Positions 1 to 8,798 of a stretch of DNA of 64,000 nt are shown here, one piece after another (position 1 is the first letter of the stretch; each line of letters begins with the position of its first letter). The translations under genes were made by a program, and so were the position numbers. The stretch comes from Conchiformibius sp. (GTDB lineage Bacteria; Pseudomonadota; Gammaproteobacteria; Burkholderiales; Neisseriaceae). The notes beneath the pieces are model-generated. The model worked only from the letters and a program-made list of their open reading frames with translations, was not told the DNA's origin and made no database searches. The stretch spans positions 1 through 64,000 of the forward strand of contig JASBYJ010000010.1 of NCBI GenBank assembly GCA_029984035.1. The letters run 5' to 3'.

Positions 1-914
1 CATTGGTTGAAGGCATCATCAAGGCGGTTGTTTTGTGCCAATGCCTGTGCTTCATGAGCTAAAGCAATTCCCCAATTATTAGCAGCCCAATAATTATCAG
101 GTTGGATGCTTAAAGCCTGCCGGTAGCCCTGTTCAATATGGGGCAGCCATACCGATTGTTGCTCGCGGCTGCCTGATTGATAAGCCTGTTGCGCGTGATA
201 GGCTGCCTGAAAAAAAGCATCGGCATCATTCGGGCTGTGCTGTATCACGGCTTGCCACGCATAAAATGCCTGTTCGTGTTCGGCATAATTTCGGGCTTGG
301 TCGGACAACACAATCGCATGGGCGCGTAATTGCTCGGCCAAAGGAATATTGCGGTTGTCCTGCAAATCTTTAGCGGCCTGAACGGCGGCTTGTTGTTCGG
401 CGGAATTGTCGGGTTCGGACTTGAAACCCGACATTTTTTTGATTTTGTCGGTAATGTCGGTAGAGATTTGGTGTTGTTCTTTGATTTTGTTTAAATATGT
501 TTCGGCTTCTTCTTTGTAGATTTGGGTTACATGCCAATAATTTTCCGTTTCCGTCTTATAAGATTCTGTCTTATCGGCATACTCTTCAGCCTGCTTAATC
601 GATTGTTTTAAGTCTTCCAACATTGTGCTGCGCTCGCGCCAATAAAATACGGTGGGCAGAATAACGCCGAGCAGCGCAATCCAGCCCAGCCACCACGCAA
701 TCGTTTCTTGCTGGCTGTCCAATGTTTCTTTACGCAAATCCAGCATTTTTTCTTGGAATTGCAATTCCAGCGTTTTCAAATCGTGCGCGGTGGCGGCCGG
801 CTCGGCGTTGGGTGCGGCAGGAGCGGGGTTGGCCGTTGGCAAGGGGGCATTTTGTGCGGCGGCGGTGTTCAATGCAATACACAGCAAAAACAGCATGATG
901 ATTTTGATATTCAT
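1..914 (-). CDS. TPR-containing membrane protein (3' end outside window)
   Basis: This open frame runs leftward out of the window, so the C-terminus is missing; 304 codons are visible. The first 20 residues look like a signal peptide ending in AAA. A low-complexity Ala/Pro stretch follows (about 21-42), then a membrane segment near residues 72-92 (WWLGWIALLGVILPTVFYW) and a charged, probably coiled-coil region (100-160). Residues from about 197 to the edge form helical pairs with TPR-like spacing, e.g. AEHEQAFYAWQAVIQ and WAANNWGIALAHEAQA. TPR proteins act as scaffolds; nothing here shows the partner. The start is the ATG at 912-914, the first in frame ahead of the hydrophobic stretch. Function is unknown. 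Confidence 0.8.
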   Translation of the reverse strand, partial: MNIKIIMLFLLCIALNTAAAQNAPLPTANPAPAAPNAEPAATAHDLKTLELQFQEKMLDLRKETLDSQQETIAWWLGWIALLGVILPTVFYWRERSTMLEDLKQSIKQAEEYADKTESYKTETENYWHVTQIYKEEAETYLNKIKEQHQISTDITDKIKKMSGFKSEPDNSAEQQAAVQAAKDLQDNRNIPLAEQLRAHAIVLSDQARNYAEHEQAFYAWQAVIQHSPNDADAFFQAAYHAQQAYQSGSREQQSVWLPHIEQGYRQALSIQPDNYWAANNWGIALAHEAQALAQNNRLDDAFNQ

Positions 915-1300
915 GATAAACCCGTAATCAAGAAGATAAGTTGTTCAGGCAGCCTGAAAGCGTGATGGTGTGGCTAAAAACTCTGTCTGTTGTTATTGTT
1001 GGATTTTTTGATATGGGTGTCAATGTCGGACTGATATTGTATGCAGGGTGTGATGGCAAGCAGCTTGTTGCCTGTGCTCAGGTGAATGATTGCCCATGCA
1101 GGGCTCCTAAGACGGCGGTGTATCCGACTTGATTGGATTGCTCTCGTTTGGCTGCTTGCCCGCCAAATGGTTGATGGGTGCCAATAAGGCGGACTGTCCT
1201 GTGCTTTCACAGCTTTTTATTTGGAAATATTGCCAAACGATTCGATTATGCTGCAAACTTATCGGCATCCGCCTTTTCTATTTTAACGCCCGACTGCATC
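915..1300. other. intergenic region with one uptake sequence
   Basis: This gap lies between two divergent genes and should hold both promoters. It contains a DNA uptake sequence palindrome near 944-958. Short frames on both strands have no ribosome-binding site or protein-like composition. I see no gene. Confidence 0.5.
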
Positions 1301-2206
1301 ATGAACACCCCCGCTTTGCGCCGTTTTCTCGCGAAGAGACTGCATATATCGGCATGGCTCTCTTTGCTTGCTTTAGTGTTTGCCAATATGCTGCCTGAAT
1401 GTTGGTTTGCCGAATTATTCAGCCATTTCGTTCCGTTTTATGCCTTGATTTTCCTGCTTGCCGCTGCGCTGCTGGCCAATCGCTGGCGCATGGTATGGGT
1501 AATATGTTGTTTAGGCTGCTGTTTATGGCTGGCGCAGCCTTTTCGGGCGTGGCAAAAACCTGCCGCGTCTGCCGCATGGACGGCAGTTTGGTACAACGTT
1601 CATTTGTACAATCCGAACCCTGAAGCAGAAGTGCGGCTGCTGAAAAGCAGGCTGCCTGAAATCATCGCATTGGCGGAAGTGCCATTGCACAACCCGCATT
1701 GGCAAACTTTAAAACCGCATTACCCATACGGCTGCGAACATCGTGAAGACAGCCCGTTTGCATTGGCAGTGTGGTCGCGCTTTCCTTTGGTCTCGTGTGA
1801 TGTGGCCGATGCAGACGGCTTTCCCTATATCCGTGCGCTAACCGAAAGCGGAGTGGCCGTTTTCGCTTTGCATCCGCCACCGCCGGTTAATAAAAGCATG
1901 GCGGCTTCCCGCCAAGCCTATCTGGATGCCGTTGCCGACCTGATTAAGCAAGAATCGCGCGTCTTGGTGATGGGCGATTTAAATACTTCTCCGTTTTCCC
2001 CGCTGTTCCGCCGCTTCATGCAAACGGGCAGCCTGAAAAACAGCCGCCTTAATGCGGTTCCTACATGGAAACTTTTTGGGCTGAACATCGACCATGTGCT
2101 GTACCGCAGCAATCGGAACGAAACCGTTTCCTCCCAAGCGCTGCCTTGGCAATATTCCGACCATCGCGCTTTATGGGTTAATTGGTATCCGCCGCAGAAT
2201 GATTAG
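1301..2206 (+). CDS. endonuclease/exonuclease/phosphatase (EEP) family membrane protein
   Basis: A 301-residue protein. Two or three hydrophobic segments occupy residues 1-75, followed by an EEP fold: WYNVHLYNP near residue 98, a catalytic-type Glu in IIALAEVP, GDLNTSPFSP near 226 and a C-terminal SDHRALW. This motif order matches the metal-dependent EEP superfamily (DNase I-like nucleases and phosphodiesterases), and the membrane-anchored layout is common among the uncharacterised bacterial members. The frame is open upstream to 1178, but MNTPALRR at 1301 gives a sensible cytoplasmic N-terminus before the first membrane helix. It is monocistronic, followed by tRNA-Ser. The substrate is unknown. 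Confidence 0.85.
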   Translation: MNTPALRRFLAKRLHISAWLSLLALVFANMLPECWFAELFSHFVPFYALIFLLAAALLANRWRMVWVICCLGCCLWLAQPFRAWQKPAASAAWTAVWYNVHLYNPNPEAEVRLLKSRLPEIIALAEVPLHNPHWQTLKPHYPYGCEHREDSPFALAVWSRFPLVSCDVADADGFPYIRALTESGVAVFALHPPPPVNKSMAASRQAYLDAVADLIKQESRVLVMGDLNTSPFSPLFRRFMQTGSLKNSRLNAVPTWKLFGLNIDHVLYRSNRNETVSSQALPWQYSDHRALWVNWYPPQND

Positions 2207-2267
2207 ATAAAATCGGTTGATAATCAGCATATTGATTTAAGTATTCCGTAAACGTTCATACGCGCGG

Positions 2268-2296
2268 TTGCATTCCGGCATGGTACTGTATATAAT
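2268..2296 (+). promoter_or_regulatory. promoter of tRNA-Ser
   Basis: TTGCAT at 2268-2273 and a perfect TATAAT at 2291-2296, separated by 17 bases, with the tRNA beginning 15 bases downstream. This is a textbook sigma-70 arrangement. Confidence 0.75.
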
Positions 2297-2310
2297 TCCT
2301 TCCCTTAAAC

Positions 2311-2401
2311 GGAAGCGTGGCAGAGCGGTTTAATGCAGCGGTCTTGAAAACCGTCGGGGGTTAGTAGCCCCCCGTGAGTTCGAATCTCACCGCTTCCGCC
2401 A
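2311..2401 (+). tRNA. tRNA-Ser (anticodon UGA)
   Basis: A 91-base gene with encoded CCA end. The acceptor stem pairs GGAAGCG with CGCTTCC, with discriminator G. The anticodon arm is GCGGT-CTTGAAA-ACCGT, reading UGA. A long variable arm (TCGGGGG ... CCCCCCG) marks it as class II, as expected for serine, and the T arm GTGAG-TTCGAAT-CTCAC is intact. It decodes UCA and related serine codons. A hairpin terminator follows at 2443. Confidence 0.97.
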
Positions 2402-2442
2402 TTTTATTTTTCAAACGTTTTGGGTAACATTTGAAATCATAA

Positions 2443-2478
2443 AAAACAGCATAATCATCGGTTGGTTATGCTGTTTTC
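2443..2478 (+). terminator. terminator of tRNA-Ser
   Basis: Perfect 12-base arms AAAACAGCATAA and TTATGCTGTTTT with an 11-base loop, ending in a T-rich run: a factor-independent terminator. Confidence 0.8.
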
Positions 2479-2665
2479 TTTATGTTTCCTTCTTTTTGCT
2501 TTTACGCTTTTTTATTCTTCTGCTTTTTTGTGGTATTTAAATTCTCTTAAAAATTAGGAATATACGGGTTGTAGTTGATATGGCTTATTGTGGATGAAGT
2601 AACTTTTAGCCATAGTGCAAAGAAGAGAATGTATGAAAAATCAAGTTAATTGGCCAATTGCAGTA

Positions 2666-2699
2666 TAAAGGCTGCCTGAAACTTTTCAGACAGCCTTTT
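2666..2699 (-). terminator. uptake-sequence hairpin terminator of bacteriohemerythrin
   Basis: An inverted pair of uptake sequences (GGCTGCCTGAAA / TTTCAGACAGCC, one arm with a single mismatch) flanked by A and T runs, just beyond the stop of the hemerythrin gene on the minus strand. Confidence 0.65.
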
Positions 2700-2710
2700 G
2701 TCCGTATCAA

Positions 2711-3115
2711 TCAGGCGATGCGTGCTTCTTTCACCGTGGCCACATATCCTTGGTCATTCACATGAATATGACGGAATAACCAACCTTCGAGCAGAGTGAA
2801 CAATTCGTCCATAGCACTGTTATCACCGTTTTCCCAGCGTCCTTGCAGGGCTGCGACTTTTTCAATGAAGTGCTGATGTACTTTTTTATGCGGCTCAAGC
2901 ATATGGTATTGCGCTTTCTCCATCATTTCTTCTTCATGACGGAAATGCAATGCGGCAAAATCCACCAATTCCCGCAGACTTTTTTGAATATCTTCGCGAA
3001 CGCCTTTGCCATAGGCCTCCGCAAAGGCATTCATTTTTTCTACTAATGTTTGATGTTGTTCGTCAATAATAGAAATGCCCGTCTCCAAATCGGTTGTCCA
3101 TGTTAAAAAAGCCAT
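2711..3115 (-). CDS. bacteriohemerythrin
   Basis: A 134-residue single-domain hemerythrin. The diiron ligands are all visible at the family spacing: H21, H57, E61 (in HFRHEEE), H76, H80, H116 and D121 (HIHVND). The fold is a soluble four-helix bundle that binds O2, and in some bacteria NO, through a non-haem diiron centre. Length and start (MAFLTWTTDLETG) match stand-alone bacteriohemerythrins. An AAGGAATA ribosome site precedes the ATG. The gene is monocistronic with an uptake-sequence terminator. In an organism relying on cbb3 oxidase, a role in O2 buffering or NO/iron handling is likely, but this is inference. Confidence 0.95.
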   Translation of the reverse strand: MAFLTWTTDLETGISIIDEQHQTLVEKMNAFAEAYGKGVREDIQKSLRELVDFAALHFRHEEEMMEKAQYHMLEPHKKVHQHFIEKVAALQGRWENGDNSAMDELFTLLEGWLFRHIHVNDQGYVATVKEARIA

Positions 3116-4589
3116 GTCGTATTCCTTGATTATAATTAAAAATAGTATATCAGCCCAGTATTTTCTTTTTTCTCACCAAGCCTTAAGCGGTGATTTTAAC
3201 CAAAAACAAGATTAAAATCATCTATAACGATAAAGAATTTATCATTTAAAATGTTATTGTGAAAGAAAGTGGAGAATCATACATCATGCCCGATTTTTCA
3301 GTTCTTTTCCATCATCGCTATGCCTGCTTTTTAGCTGCCCAAACAACTTCATCAGTTGAATTTTTCTAATCGTCAGAACGGTTGATAGCACGCTGGGCGG
3401 GCACTCATCATGATTGGAATATACTGATACAGTCAATATTTTTCAGGCAGCCCCAGTGCTTCAACAAGCCATCTCACATCCGGTCGACATATTTAAAGCA
3501 GAAAACTGCATAACAGGGGAAATGGCAGCAACTCGTGTATCAAATCTATCCGTGTATTACAACTGGAAAGTTCATCCCGAACGGCATTATTTTAGAGCCG
3601 CAGAATACTTAAATTAAAGCGATTTGACAGATGTAAGACACAAAAAGGCTGCCTGAAACCATGGCTAAACAACGCGGGGCATACCCAACGGCAAGCGCGC
3701 CCAAATTCTTAACAGCCTGATACTGATAATTTGATTGTTCGAGAGAATTAGGTGCAAGAACTTATCCCATCGAGTACGTTTCTGCGGCGAAAGCATATCG
3801 CGGCATACGGGCTAATTGACTTAATAGCGTGCTGTTGGTTTCTATTTGATACAACAACCATTTATGCCATAAAACGGAAAACATCCTGCATGGTAAGTTC
3901 CGGTCGGCTTTCAGCATAAGCAATCAGGCAGCAATATCGGAAACATATTTGAACCTGCATGACACAACGCCCGGCCGATATCGATGATTATCGGTTTATG
4001 AGAAGTGCCTATATTTGCCCTATGCTCCGAAAGATTCCAACTTTCTGCTTATCATTAGAAATGAATGAAATGATTTGGCAGGCTCTACTATCGGAATTGC
4101 CGGCCGGAAACCTAATGCTGCAACAGATTCTCGATAACGGCGCAAATCATCATACCATACCGCAGTTGGCTTGATTGTCAGTGCAAATTGACACCGACAC
4201 GGAAAAGTAAATCAAACGGCCGGGCGGCTGAAGGGGGTATTTTGTCTGATAACACTCTGCCGATTAAGCTAAGCGGGAGTTGGGGTTGCGGATTGATGAT
4301 TGGCAGCAACGGGAAGGGCAACTCTCTGCAGCGTTCTGCATAAGCGTTACAGACAATCGGCAGACGGGATAATCTGCTCTAGGCTCGGAAGATACATCCC
4401 AATCGCATCGCACTTATTCGATATAGTGGTCAGCGCATTCACACGTTCTCCATGATGCGCTACCGATGATTTAGATTAAAAAGTCGGTTGTACTGCCGGT
4501 AAAAAAAGATTTCCAGTTTTACTACGGCCAGGCCAACCATAAAATCAAAAGCTGCCTGAAAAACCTTTCAGGCAGCCCGAACAAGATGG
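3116..4589. pseudogene. 1.4-kb decayed region with broken reading frames
   Basis: No intact gene is convincing here. Several short stretches look protein-like but are split between frames: a 27-codon frame from the ATG at 3286 with a GGAGA ribosome site; a 67-codon frame 3414-3617; plus-strand frames around 3959-4174 and 4180-4440; and on the minus strand around 3720-3960 (e.g. QLARMPRYAFAAETYSMG followed by a stop). Stops and frame changes interrupt each. I read this as one or more old genes in decay and cannot name the family. Uptake sequences occur near 3647 and at the dapD terminator. Confidence 0.4.
4551..4576 (-). terminator. uptake-sequence hairpin terminator of dapD
   Basis: GCTGCCTGAAA and TTTCAGGCAGC form a perfect hairpin with a short AACC-type loop, 14 bases past the dapD stop on the minus strand. 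Confidence 0.65.
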
Positions 4590-5408
4590 TTACGCGCCGC
4601 GCAACAACTCGTTTACGCTGGTTTTGGCGCGGGTTTGCGCGTCCACTTTTTTCACAATCACCGCCGCATACAGGCTGTGCGAACCGTCCGCCGCCGGCAG
4701 GCTGCCCGGCACCACCACCGAACCGGCAGGCACACGGCCGTAATGGATTTCGCCGGTTTCGCGGTCGTAGATTTTGGTGGACTGGCCGATGTACACGCCC
4801 ATGGAAATCACGCTGCCCGCTTCCACAATCACGCCTTCCACGATTTCCGAACGCGCGCCGATAAAGCAGTTGTCCTCAATAATCGTGGGCGAAGCCTGCA
4901 AAGGCTCCAGCACGCCGCCGATGCCCGCGCCGCCCGACAAATGCACGTTTTTGCCGATTTGGGCGCACGAGCCGACAGTCGCCCAAGTGTCCACCATCGT
5001 GCCTTCGTCCACATACGCGCCGATGTTCACATACGAAGGCATCAGCACCACGTTTTTGCCGATAAAGCTGCCGCGCCGCGCCACCGCGCCCGGAACGGCA
5101 CGGAAACCGGCTGCCTGAAAACGCGCTGCGTCCCAGCCGGCGAATTTGGTCGGCACTTTGTCAAAATATTTGTTCACACCGTCATCGGCCACTTCGTTGT
5201 CGGCAATGCGGAACGACAGCAACACCGCTTTTTTCGCCCACTCATTGACCGTCCACGCGCCATCGCGTTTTTCCGCCACGCGCAGGCTGCCTGAATCCAA
5301 CTGCGCCAAAGTTTCCAAAACGGCTTCTTTGATTTCGGCAGACACGGTCGCGGGCGAAATTTCGGCGCGGTTTTCAAACGCGGTTTCAATGATGTTTTGC
5401 AAAGACAT
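4590..5408 (-). CDS. dapD: 2,3,4,5-tetrahydropyridine-2,6-dicarboxylate N-succinyltransferase
   Basis: Transfers succinyl from succinyl-CoA to tetrahydrodipicolinate in the succinylase branch of lysine and meso-diaminopimelate synthesis, feeding cell-wall precursors; cytoplasmic trimer. The 272-residue length is normal for DapD. The helical N-domain begins MSLQNIIETAFENRAE. The left-handed beta-helix follows with hexapeptide turns (MPSYVNIGAYVDEGTMVDTW, GKNVHLSGGAGIGGVLEP, GARSEIVEGVIVE), and the C-terminus is RAKTSVNELLRGA. The frame is open upstream to 5684, but the ATG at 5408 has an AGGAG site seven to ten bases away and gives the family N-terminus. Monocistronic. Confidence 0.97.
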   Translation of the reverse strand: MSLQNIIETAFENRAEISPATVSAEIKEAVLETLAQLDSGSLRVAEKRDGAWTVNEWAKKAVLLSFRIADNEVADDGVNKYFDKVPTKFAGWDAARFQAAGFRAVPGAVARRGSFIGKNVVLMPSYVNIGAYVDEGTMVDTWATVGSCAQIGKNVHLSGGAGIGGVLEPLQASPTIIEDNCFIGARSEIVEGVIVEAGSVISMGVYIGQSTKIYDRETGEIHYGRVPAGSVVVPGSLPAADGSHSLYAAVIVKKVDAQTRAKTSVNELLRGA

Positions 5409-6049
5409 GAGCATACTCCTATAGTTAATATGATTGATTTTCCAAACAAGTCTGCGGGCCGCAGGCGGCACGGTAAAGCCGGTCGAAGCCGTATGGCGGT
5501 AAAGCGTTTGAACGGAAATACAAAAACAGCCTGTGATTGTATAACAAAACTTTTCAGGCTGCCTGAAAAGCATCTTCTTCGCATACAGGAAAAGATTGGG
5601 ACGGATTTTTCTAATCAGGAGACCGCCATTCGGCTGAAAAAACACTGCGCCCTTATTCCATCGCCTGCGCTGGATATCGGGCAACTTGCGTTTATCAAGG
5701 TTTGTTTCGATTTGAATTTCCGCTCACCGGTCATGTCGGTATGTTTTTTTACATTTTATTGGTTGGAATAGAAAACAATTGAAATAACGGCATAATCCTA
5801 ACTGTTGCCGCCTGCAAGGTAGGATACCGCCCGAACTTTCAGGCTGCCTGAAAAGTCTCTTAATCGGTACAATGCACGGCTTGGTTCATAACCGGTACGC
5901 AACTTGCAAACATGCGGCATACTTCGGCGGTAGAATGGACGGCTCGCCGCCACGTGCGGATGAGGCAAGCAGTTAATCGCGCCCGCCTTTGGCAGGTATA
6001 GCGGCCAAACCGGGCGGTATTTCCGCTCCGATGACAAAAAGGTATTTTG
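5409..6049. other. 640-bp intergenic region
   Basis: Separates the divergent dapD and phosphatase genes. Contains uptake sequences near 5554 and 5842. A 124-codon plus frame (5397-5771) starts inside dapD, has mixed composition and no ribosome site, so I do not call it. I see no other structure. Confidence 0.4.
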
Positions 6050-6520
6050 ATGAAAAAAATTTTATTTATCTGTTTAGGCAATATCTGCCGCTCGCCGATG
6101 GCGGAATATCTCTTTCGCGATTTGGCGGAAAAACGCGGTTTAAACGTCCGCACCGCCAGTGCAGGCACATCGGGTTGGCACGACGGCGAATTTATGCATT
6201 GCGGCACAGCCGATATTTTGGACGGATTGGGCATTGATTCGCGCGGTTTCACCAGCCGCAAAGTACGCGACAGCGATTTGCAGGAATACGATTACCTGCT
6301 GGTGATGGACGATAACAATCTGCGCGACATGGAAAAACGCTTCGGCCGCCATCCTGAGAAACTGTTCAAAATCACAGACCTTTTGCCGCCATCTGCCGCC
6401 GACCACGTTCCCGACCCTTGGTACACAGGCAATTTCACCGCCACGCGCGAATTGCTGCAACAGTGCTGCGAAGCTTTGGCGGAACGCATTTGCCATGAGC
6501 AGGTTTCGCGTAAAAAGTAG
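6050..6520 (+). CDS. low-molecular-weight protein-tyrosine phosphatase
   Basis: A 156-residue cytoplasmic phosphatase. The P-loop CLGNICRS lies at residues 8-15, giving nucleophile C8 and R14 in the C-X5-R signature. The general acid is D122 in the DPWYTG loop (122-127), the usual DP(W/Y) position. In bacteria this family dephosphorylates tyrosine-phosphorylated proteins such as polysaccharide-export BY-kinases, but no capsule locus is nearby. The ATG at 6050 is preferred to a TTG one codon earlier. The DUF1853 gene follows 42 bases downstream on the same strand, so the two may be cotranscribed. Confidence 0.95.
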   Translation: MKKILFICLGNICRSPMAEYLFRDLAEKRGLNVRTASAGTSGWHDGEFMHCGTADILDGLGIDSRGFTSRKVRDSDLQEYDYLLVMDDNNLRDMEKRFGRHPEKLFKITDLLPPSAADHVPDPWYTGNFTATRELLQQCCEALAERICHEQVSRKK

Positions 6521-6562
6521 CGGCCGATACCGCGATATCCGAATGCTCAAGAAAGAAAACAC

Positions 6563-7411
6563 ATGAACTACGCCCTAGATGCCCTGTGGTGGCGTTTGCA
6601 GCATCCGCAAGTGCGCGATTTGGCGGCGGTACTGACTGCGCCTCCTTTATGGAAAAGCGGTGCGGAAATACCGGTGTCTTTGTTGCTCGGCGAACGTGGT
6701 TTCCGTTGCCTGCTCGATTTGGACGGCCGCCCAGAACGACTGGCCGAATATCTGCCAACGGCGCGGGAGCATATGCGTTTGGGACGTTATGCAGAAGCGC
6801 TGCTGGCGTTTTGGTTGGATTTTGCACCGCACAGCCGCTTGTTGGCAGCCAATGTACGGGTAAACGGTACGCAACAGGGGGAGTTGGACTTCGTGGCGGT
6901 ATTGGACGGCATACCTTGCCATATCGAGTTGTGTTGCAAATATTTGGGCGGCGAGAGTGGGCTGCCTGAAACTTTGTGCGGCTTCAACCCCGACGACACC
7001 CTAAACGGCAAACGGGAGAAACTGCAACGGCAGTTATCGCTCTCGGCAAGCGAAGCAGGCAGGGAGGTATTGATGGGTTTGGGCGTGAATGCCGATGAAA
7101 TACGCCGTTACAGCATAGTGCGCGGAATGGGTTTCAGTGTTTCAGGCAGCCTGCCTGAATGCGGCGTGTATGCCCAAAACACTTGGACGGGTATGCTGGC
7201 TTATACCGATAACACGGCTGTGCTGCCTGAAAACACCGCCTTCTGCCGTTTGCACCGCAGCCGATATCTTGCTCCTGCGCGTGTGGCGCAAGCGCAGTTT
7301 TATGCAGGCGGTCAAACTTTGCCTGAGGGTATGTATGCCTGTTTGAAGCAGCGTCCCGACGGTATGTGGCACGAAACGCAGCGGTGGATGGTGAAGGAAC
7401 GGCGGCTTTAA
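6563..7411 (+). CDS. DUF1853 family protein
   Basis: A 282-residue soluble protein matching the DUF1853 family in length and in the pattern MNYALDALWWRLQHPQVRDLA at the N-terminus, a central LGRYAEALLAFWL segment, and GELDFVAVLDG..HIELCCKYLGG near residues 115-135. The latter resembles a nuclease-like D...E.K core, but the function of the family is not established. The C-terminus carries the RWMV motif typical of the end of the family. Two in-frame uptake sequences encode GLPETL and SGSLPE. Probably cotranscribed with the upstream tyrosine phosphatase; an uptake-sequence pair follows. Confidence 0.88.
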   Translation: MNYALDALWWRLQHPQVRDLAAVLTAPPLWKSGAEIPVSLLLGERGFRCLLDLDGRPERLAEYLPTAREHMRLGRYAEALLAFWLDFAPHSRLLAANVRVNGTQQGELDFVAVLDGIPCHIELCCKYLGGESGLPETLCGFNPDDTLNGKREKLQRQLSLSASEAGREVLMGLGVNADEIRRYSIVRGMGFSVSGSLPECGVYAQNTWTGMLAYTDNTAVLPENTAFCRLHRSRYLAPARVAQAQFYAGGQTLPEGMYACLKQRPDGMWHETQRWMVKERRL

Positions 7412-7439
7412 GTTTCAGGCTGCCTGAAAAACGGTATCG

Positions 7440-7802
7440 AACCTTGTTTTCAGGCAGCGTGGCGGGATGGTTTGTTTCGCTTGGGAACACGGCAGATTGC
7501 CGCACGGTTCGGGCGATACGGATTATCAATATGACGGCAAACCATACCGTTAGCGCAGATGACGGTAACGGCTTTCAATTGAACGGTATGGTTGGCGGCA
7601 AACCGATAACAGGCTGCCTGAAACATTTTGACGCATGGGTGAAATCGGATATGCGCTGGATATACAGGATGATGCGGATATTGATTTCAGGCAGCCCGAA
7701 GATGTGCTTTTTATCCGGCAGTACGGGTTTTCAAAAACCAAACGGACGTGCGTGGCATTGTTCAAGCCGCAGGTTGATAGCCGCATGGCAGGCTGTTGTT
7801 GA
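7440..7802 (+). pseudogene. decayed gene, 55-codon C-terminal frame left
   Basis: Between DUF1853 and apaH lies a region with protein-like stretches in more than one plus frame. The clearest is 7635-7802, 55 codons with segments GEIGYALDIQDDADID and EDVLFIRQYGFSKTKRT. Upstream the same reading continues only after frame changes and stops. Several uptake sequences punctuate it. I cannot identify the original family. Confidence 0.35.
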
Positions 7803-7912
7803 ATCAAAGAAACCGAAATCGGCTTGATTTGTGCAATTTCTTGGGATACGGCAACGGCAGGCTGCCTGAAAGTTTCAAGTTTGAACGGTTCTCCGCCGCC
7901 TTGCCGCCATTT

Positions 7913-8719
7913 TCAGGCAGCCTCTGCCGCTTGGCTGAATACCGCGCCGCTGTGGATATCGACTGCGGTGAGACAGTTGCCCCATAATGCACCCGTATCC
8001 AATGCCCAGATGTTTTTCTCTCTGCGGTAGCCCAATGCGGACCAGTGTCCGAAAATCACGGTATGGCTCAGATGCCGGCGTTCGGGCGCGTCAAACCAAG
8101 CGCATTGGTCGGGCGGAATGTCGGCATAGGTGGATTTGAAGGCATAGTTCAGGCTGCCGTCATGATTGAGGGTGCGCATTCTGGTCATGACATTGGTGGT
8201 GAAACGGCGGCGGTCGCTGCCTTTGAGACCTTCGAGATAACGGTCGGGCGTGTTGCCGTACATCTTGGCAAAATAATCGGCAGCCTTGCGGCTTTTGAGA
8301 TGTCCGCCCACCTCATCCGCCAGCTCTTGCGCTTGAGCCACCGTCCATTCGGGCAGCAGACCCGCATGAACCAAAACGTGTTGTTCGGTATGCAGCATCA
8401 GCGGTTGCGCACGCAGCCAGTCGCGCATTTTTTTGTGGTCGGAATGTTTGAGAATCGGCGACAGTGTGTCGCCTTTTTTCTGACTGCCCGAACCGTACAT
8501 CAGGGCAAGCAGATGCAGGTCGTGGTTGCCTAAAACGGTTTGGATGCAGTCGGTATGACGCATCACGAATTGCAGGGTTTCCAAAGACTGCGGGCCGCGA
8601 TTGACGATGTCGCCGACCAGCCACAGTGTGTCGCTGCCGCAGTTGAAGCCGATTTGTGCGAGCAGCAGTCTGAATTCGCGGTAGCAGCCCTGTATGTCGC
8701 CGATTGCGTAGTGTGCCAT
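7913..8719 (-). CDS. apaH: symmetrical bis(5'-nucleosyl)-tetraphosphatase
   Basis: Hydrolyses Ap4A to two ADP, and can remove Np4 caps from RNA; cytoplasmic. The metallophosphatase motifs are in order: GDIQGCYREF (7-16), GDIVNRGP (36-43) and GNHD (64-67), then HVLVHAGLLP and VIFGHWSALG near 222, where the GHW is characteristic of ApaH. The length of 268 residues is typical. It is divergent from lnt across an 80-base gap. An uptake sequence overlaps the last codons, giving the SQAAEAA tail. Confidence 0.96.
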   Translation of the reverse strand: MAHYAIGDIQGCYREFRLLLAQIGFNCGSDTLWLVGDIVNRGPQSLETLQFVMRHTDCIQTVLGNHDLHLLALMYGSGSQKKGDTLSPILKHSDHKKMRDWLRAQPLMLHTEQHVLVHAGLLPEWTVAQAQELADEVGGHLKSRKAADYFAKMYGNTPDRYLEGLKGSDRRRFTTNVMTRMRTLNHDGSLNYAFKSTYADIPPDQCAWFDAPERRHLSHTVIFGHWSALGYRREKNIWALDTGALWGNCLTAVDIHSGAVFSQAAEAA

Positions 8720-8759
8720 GATTGAGAGACGTTAAAATAACAATTTTAGCATGGCTTGC

Positions 8760-8765
8760 TATAAT
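8760..8765 (+). promoter_or_regulatory. probable -10 box of lnt-alr
   Basis: A TGC-TATAAT extended -10 lies 34 bases ahead of the lnt start in the apaH-lnt divergent gap. No clear -35 is seen, which is acceptable for an extended -10. An uptake sequence sits between promoter and gene. Confidence 0.5.
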
Positions 8766-8798
8766 TCGGCCTTTCAGGCTGCCTGTAGAAGAAAATGA

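Larger units (their letters stand above)
2402..2710. other. intergenic region after tRNA-Ser
   Basis: Besides the two terminators listed separately (2443 and 2666), this stretch is AT-rich with no plausible reading frame. I see nothing else in it. Confidence 0.5.

Noticed and set aside
941..1210. Short frames on both strands ahead of the EEP gene
   Set aside because: No ribosome site or protein-like pattern; likely chance.
915..1300. Riboswitch upstream of the first genes
   Set aside because: No recognisable conserved core or switch hairpin.
4635..5294. 219-codon plus-strand frame opposite dapD
   Set aside because: His/Arg-rich antisense shadow of dapD.
5397..5771. 124-codon plus frame starting inside dapD
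   Set aside because: Mixed composition, contains an uptake sequence, no ribosome site, start within another gene.
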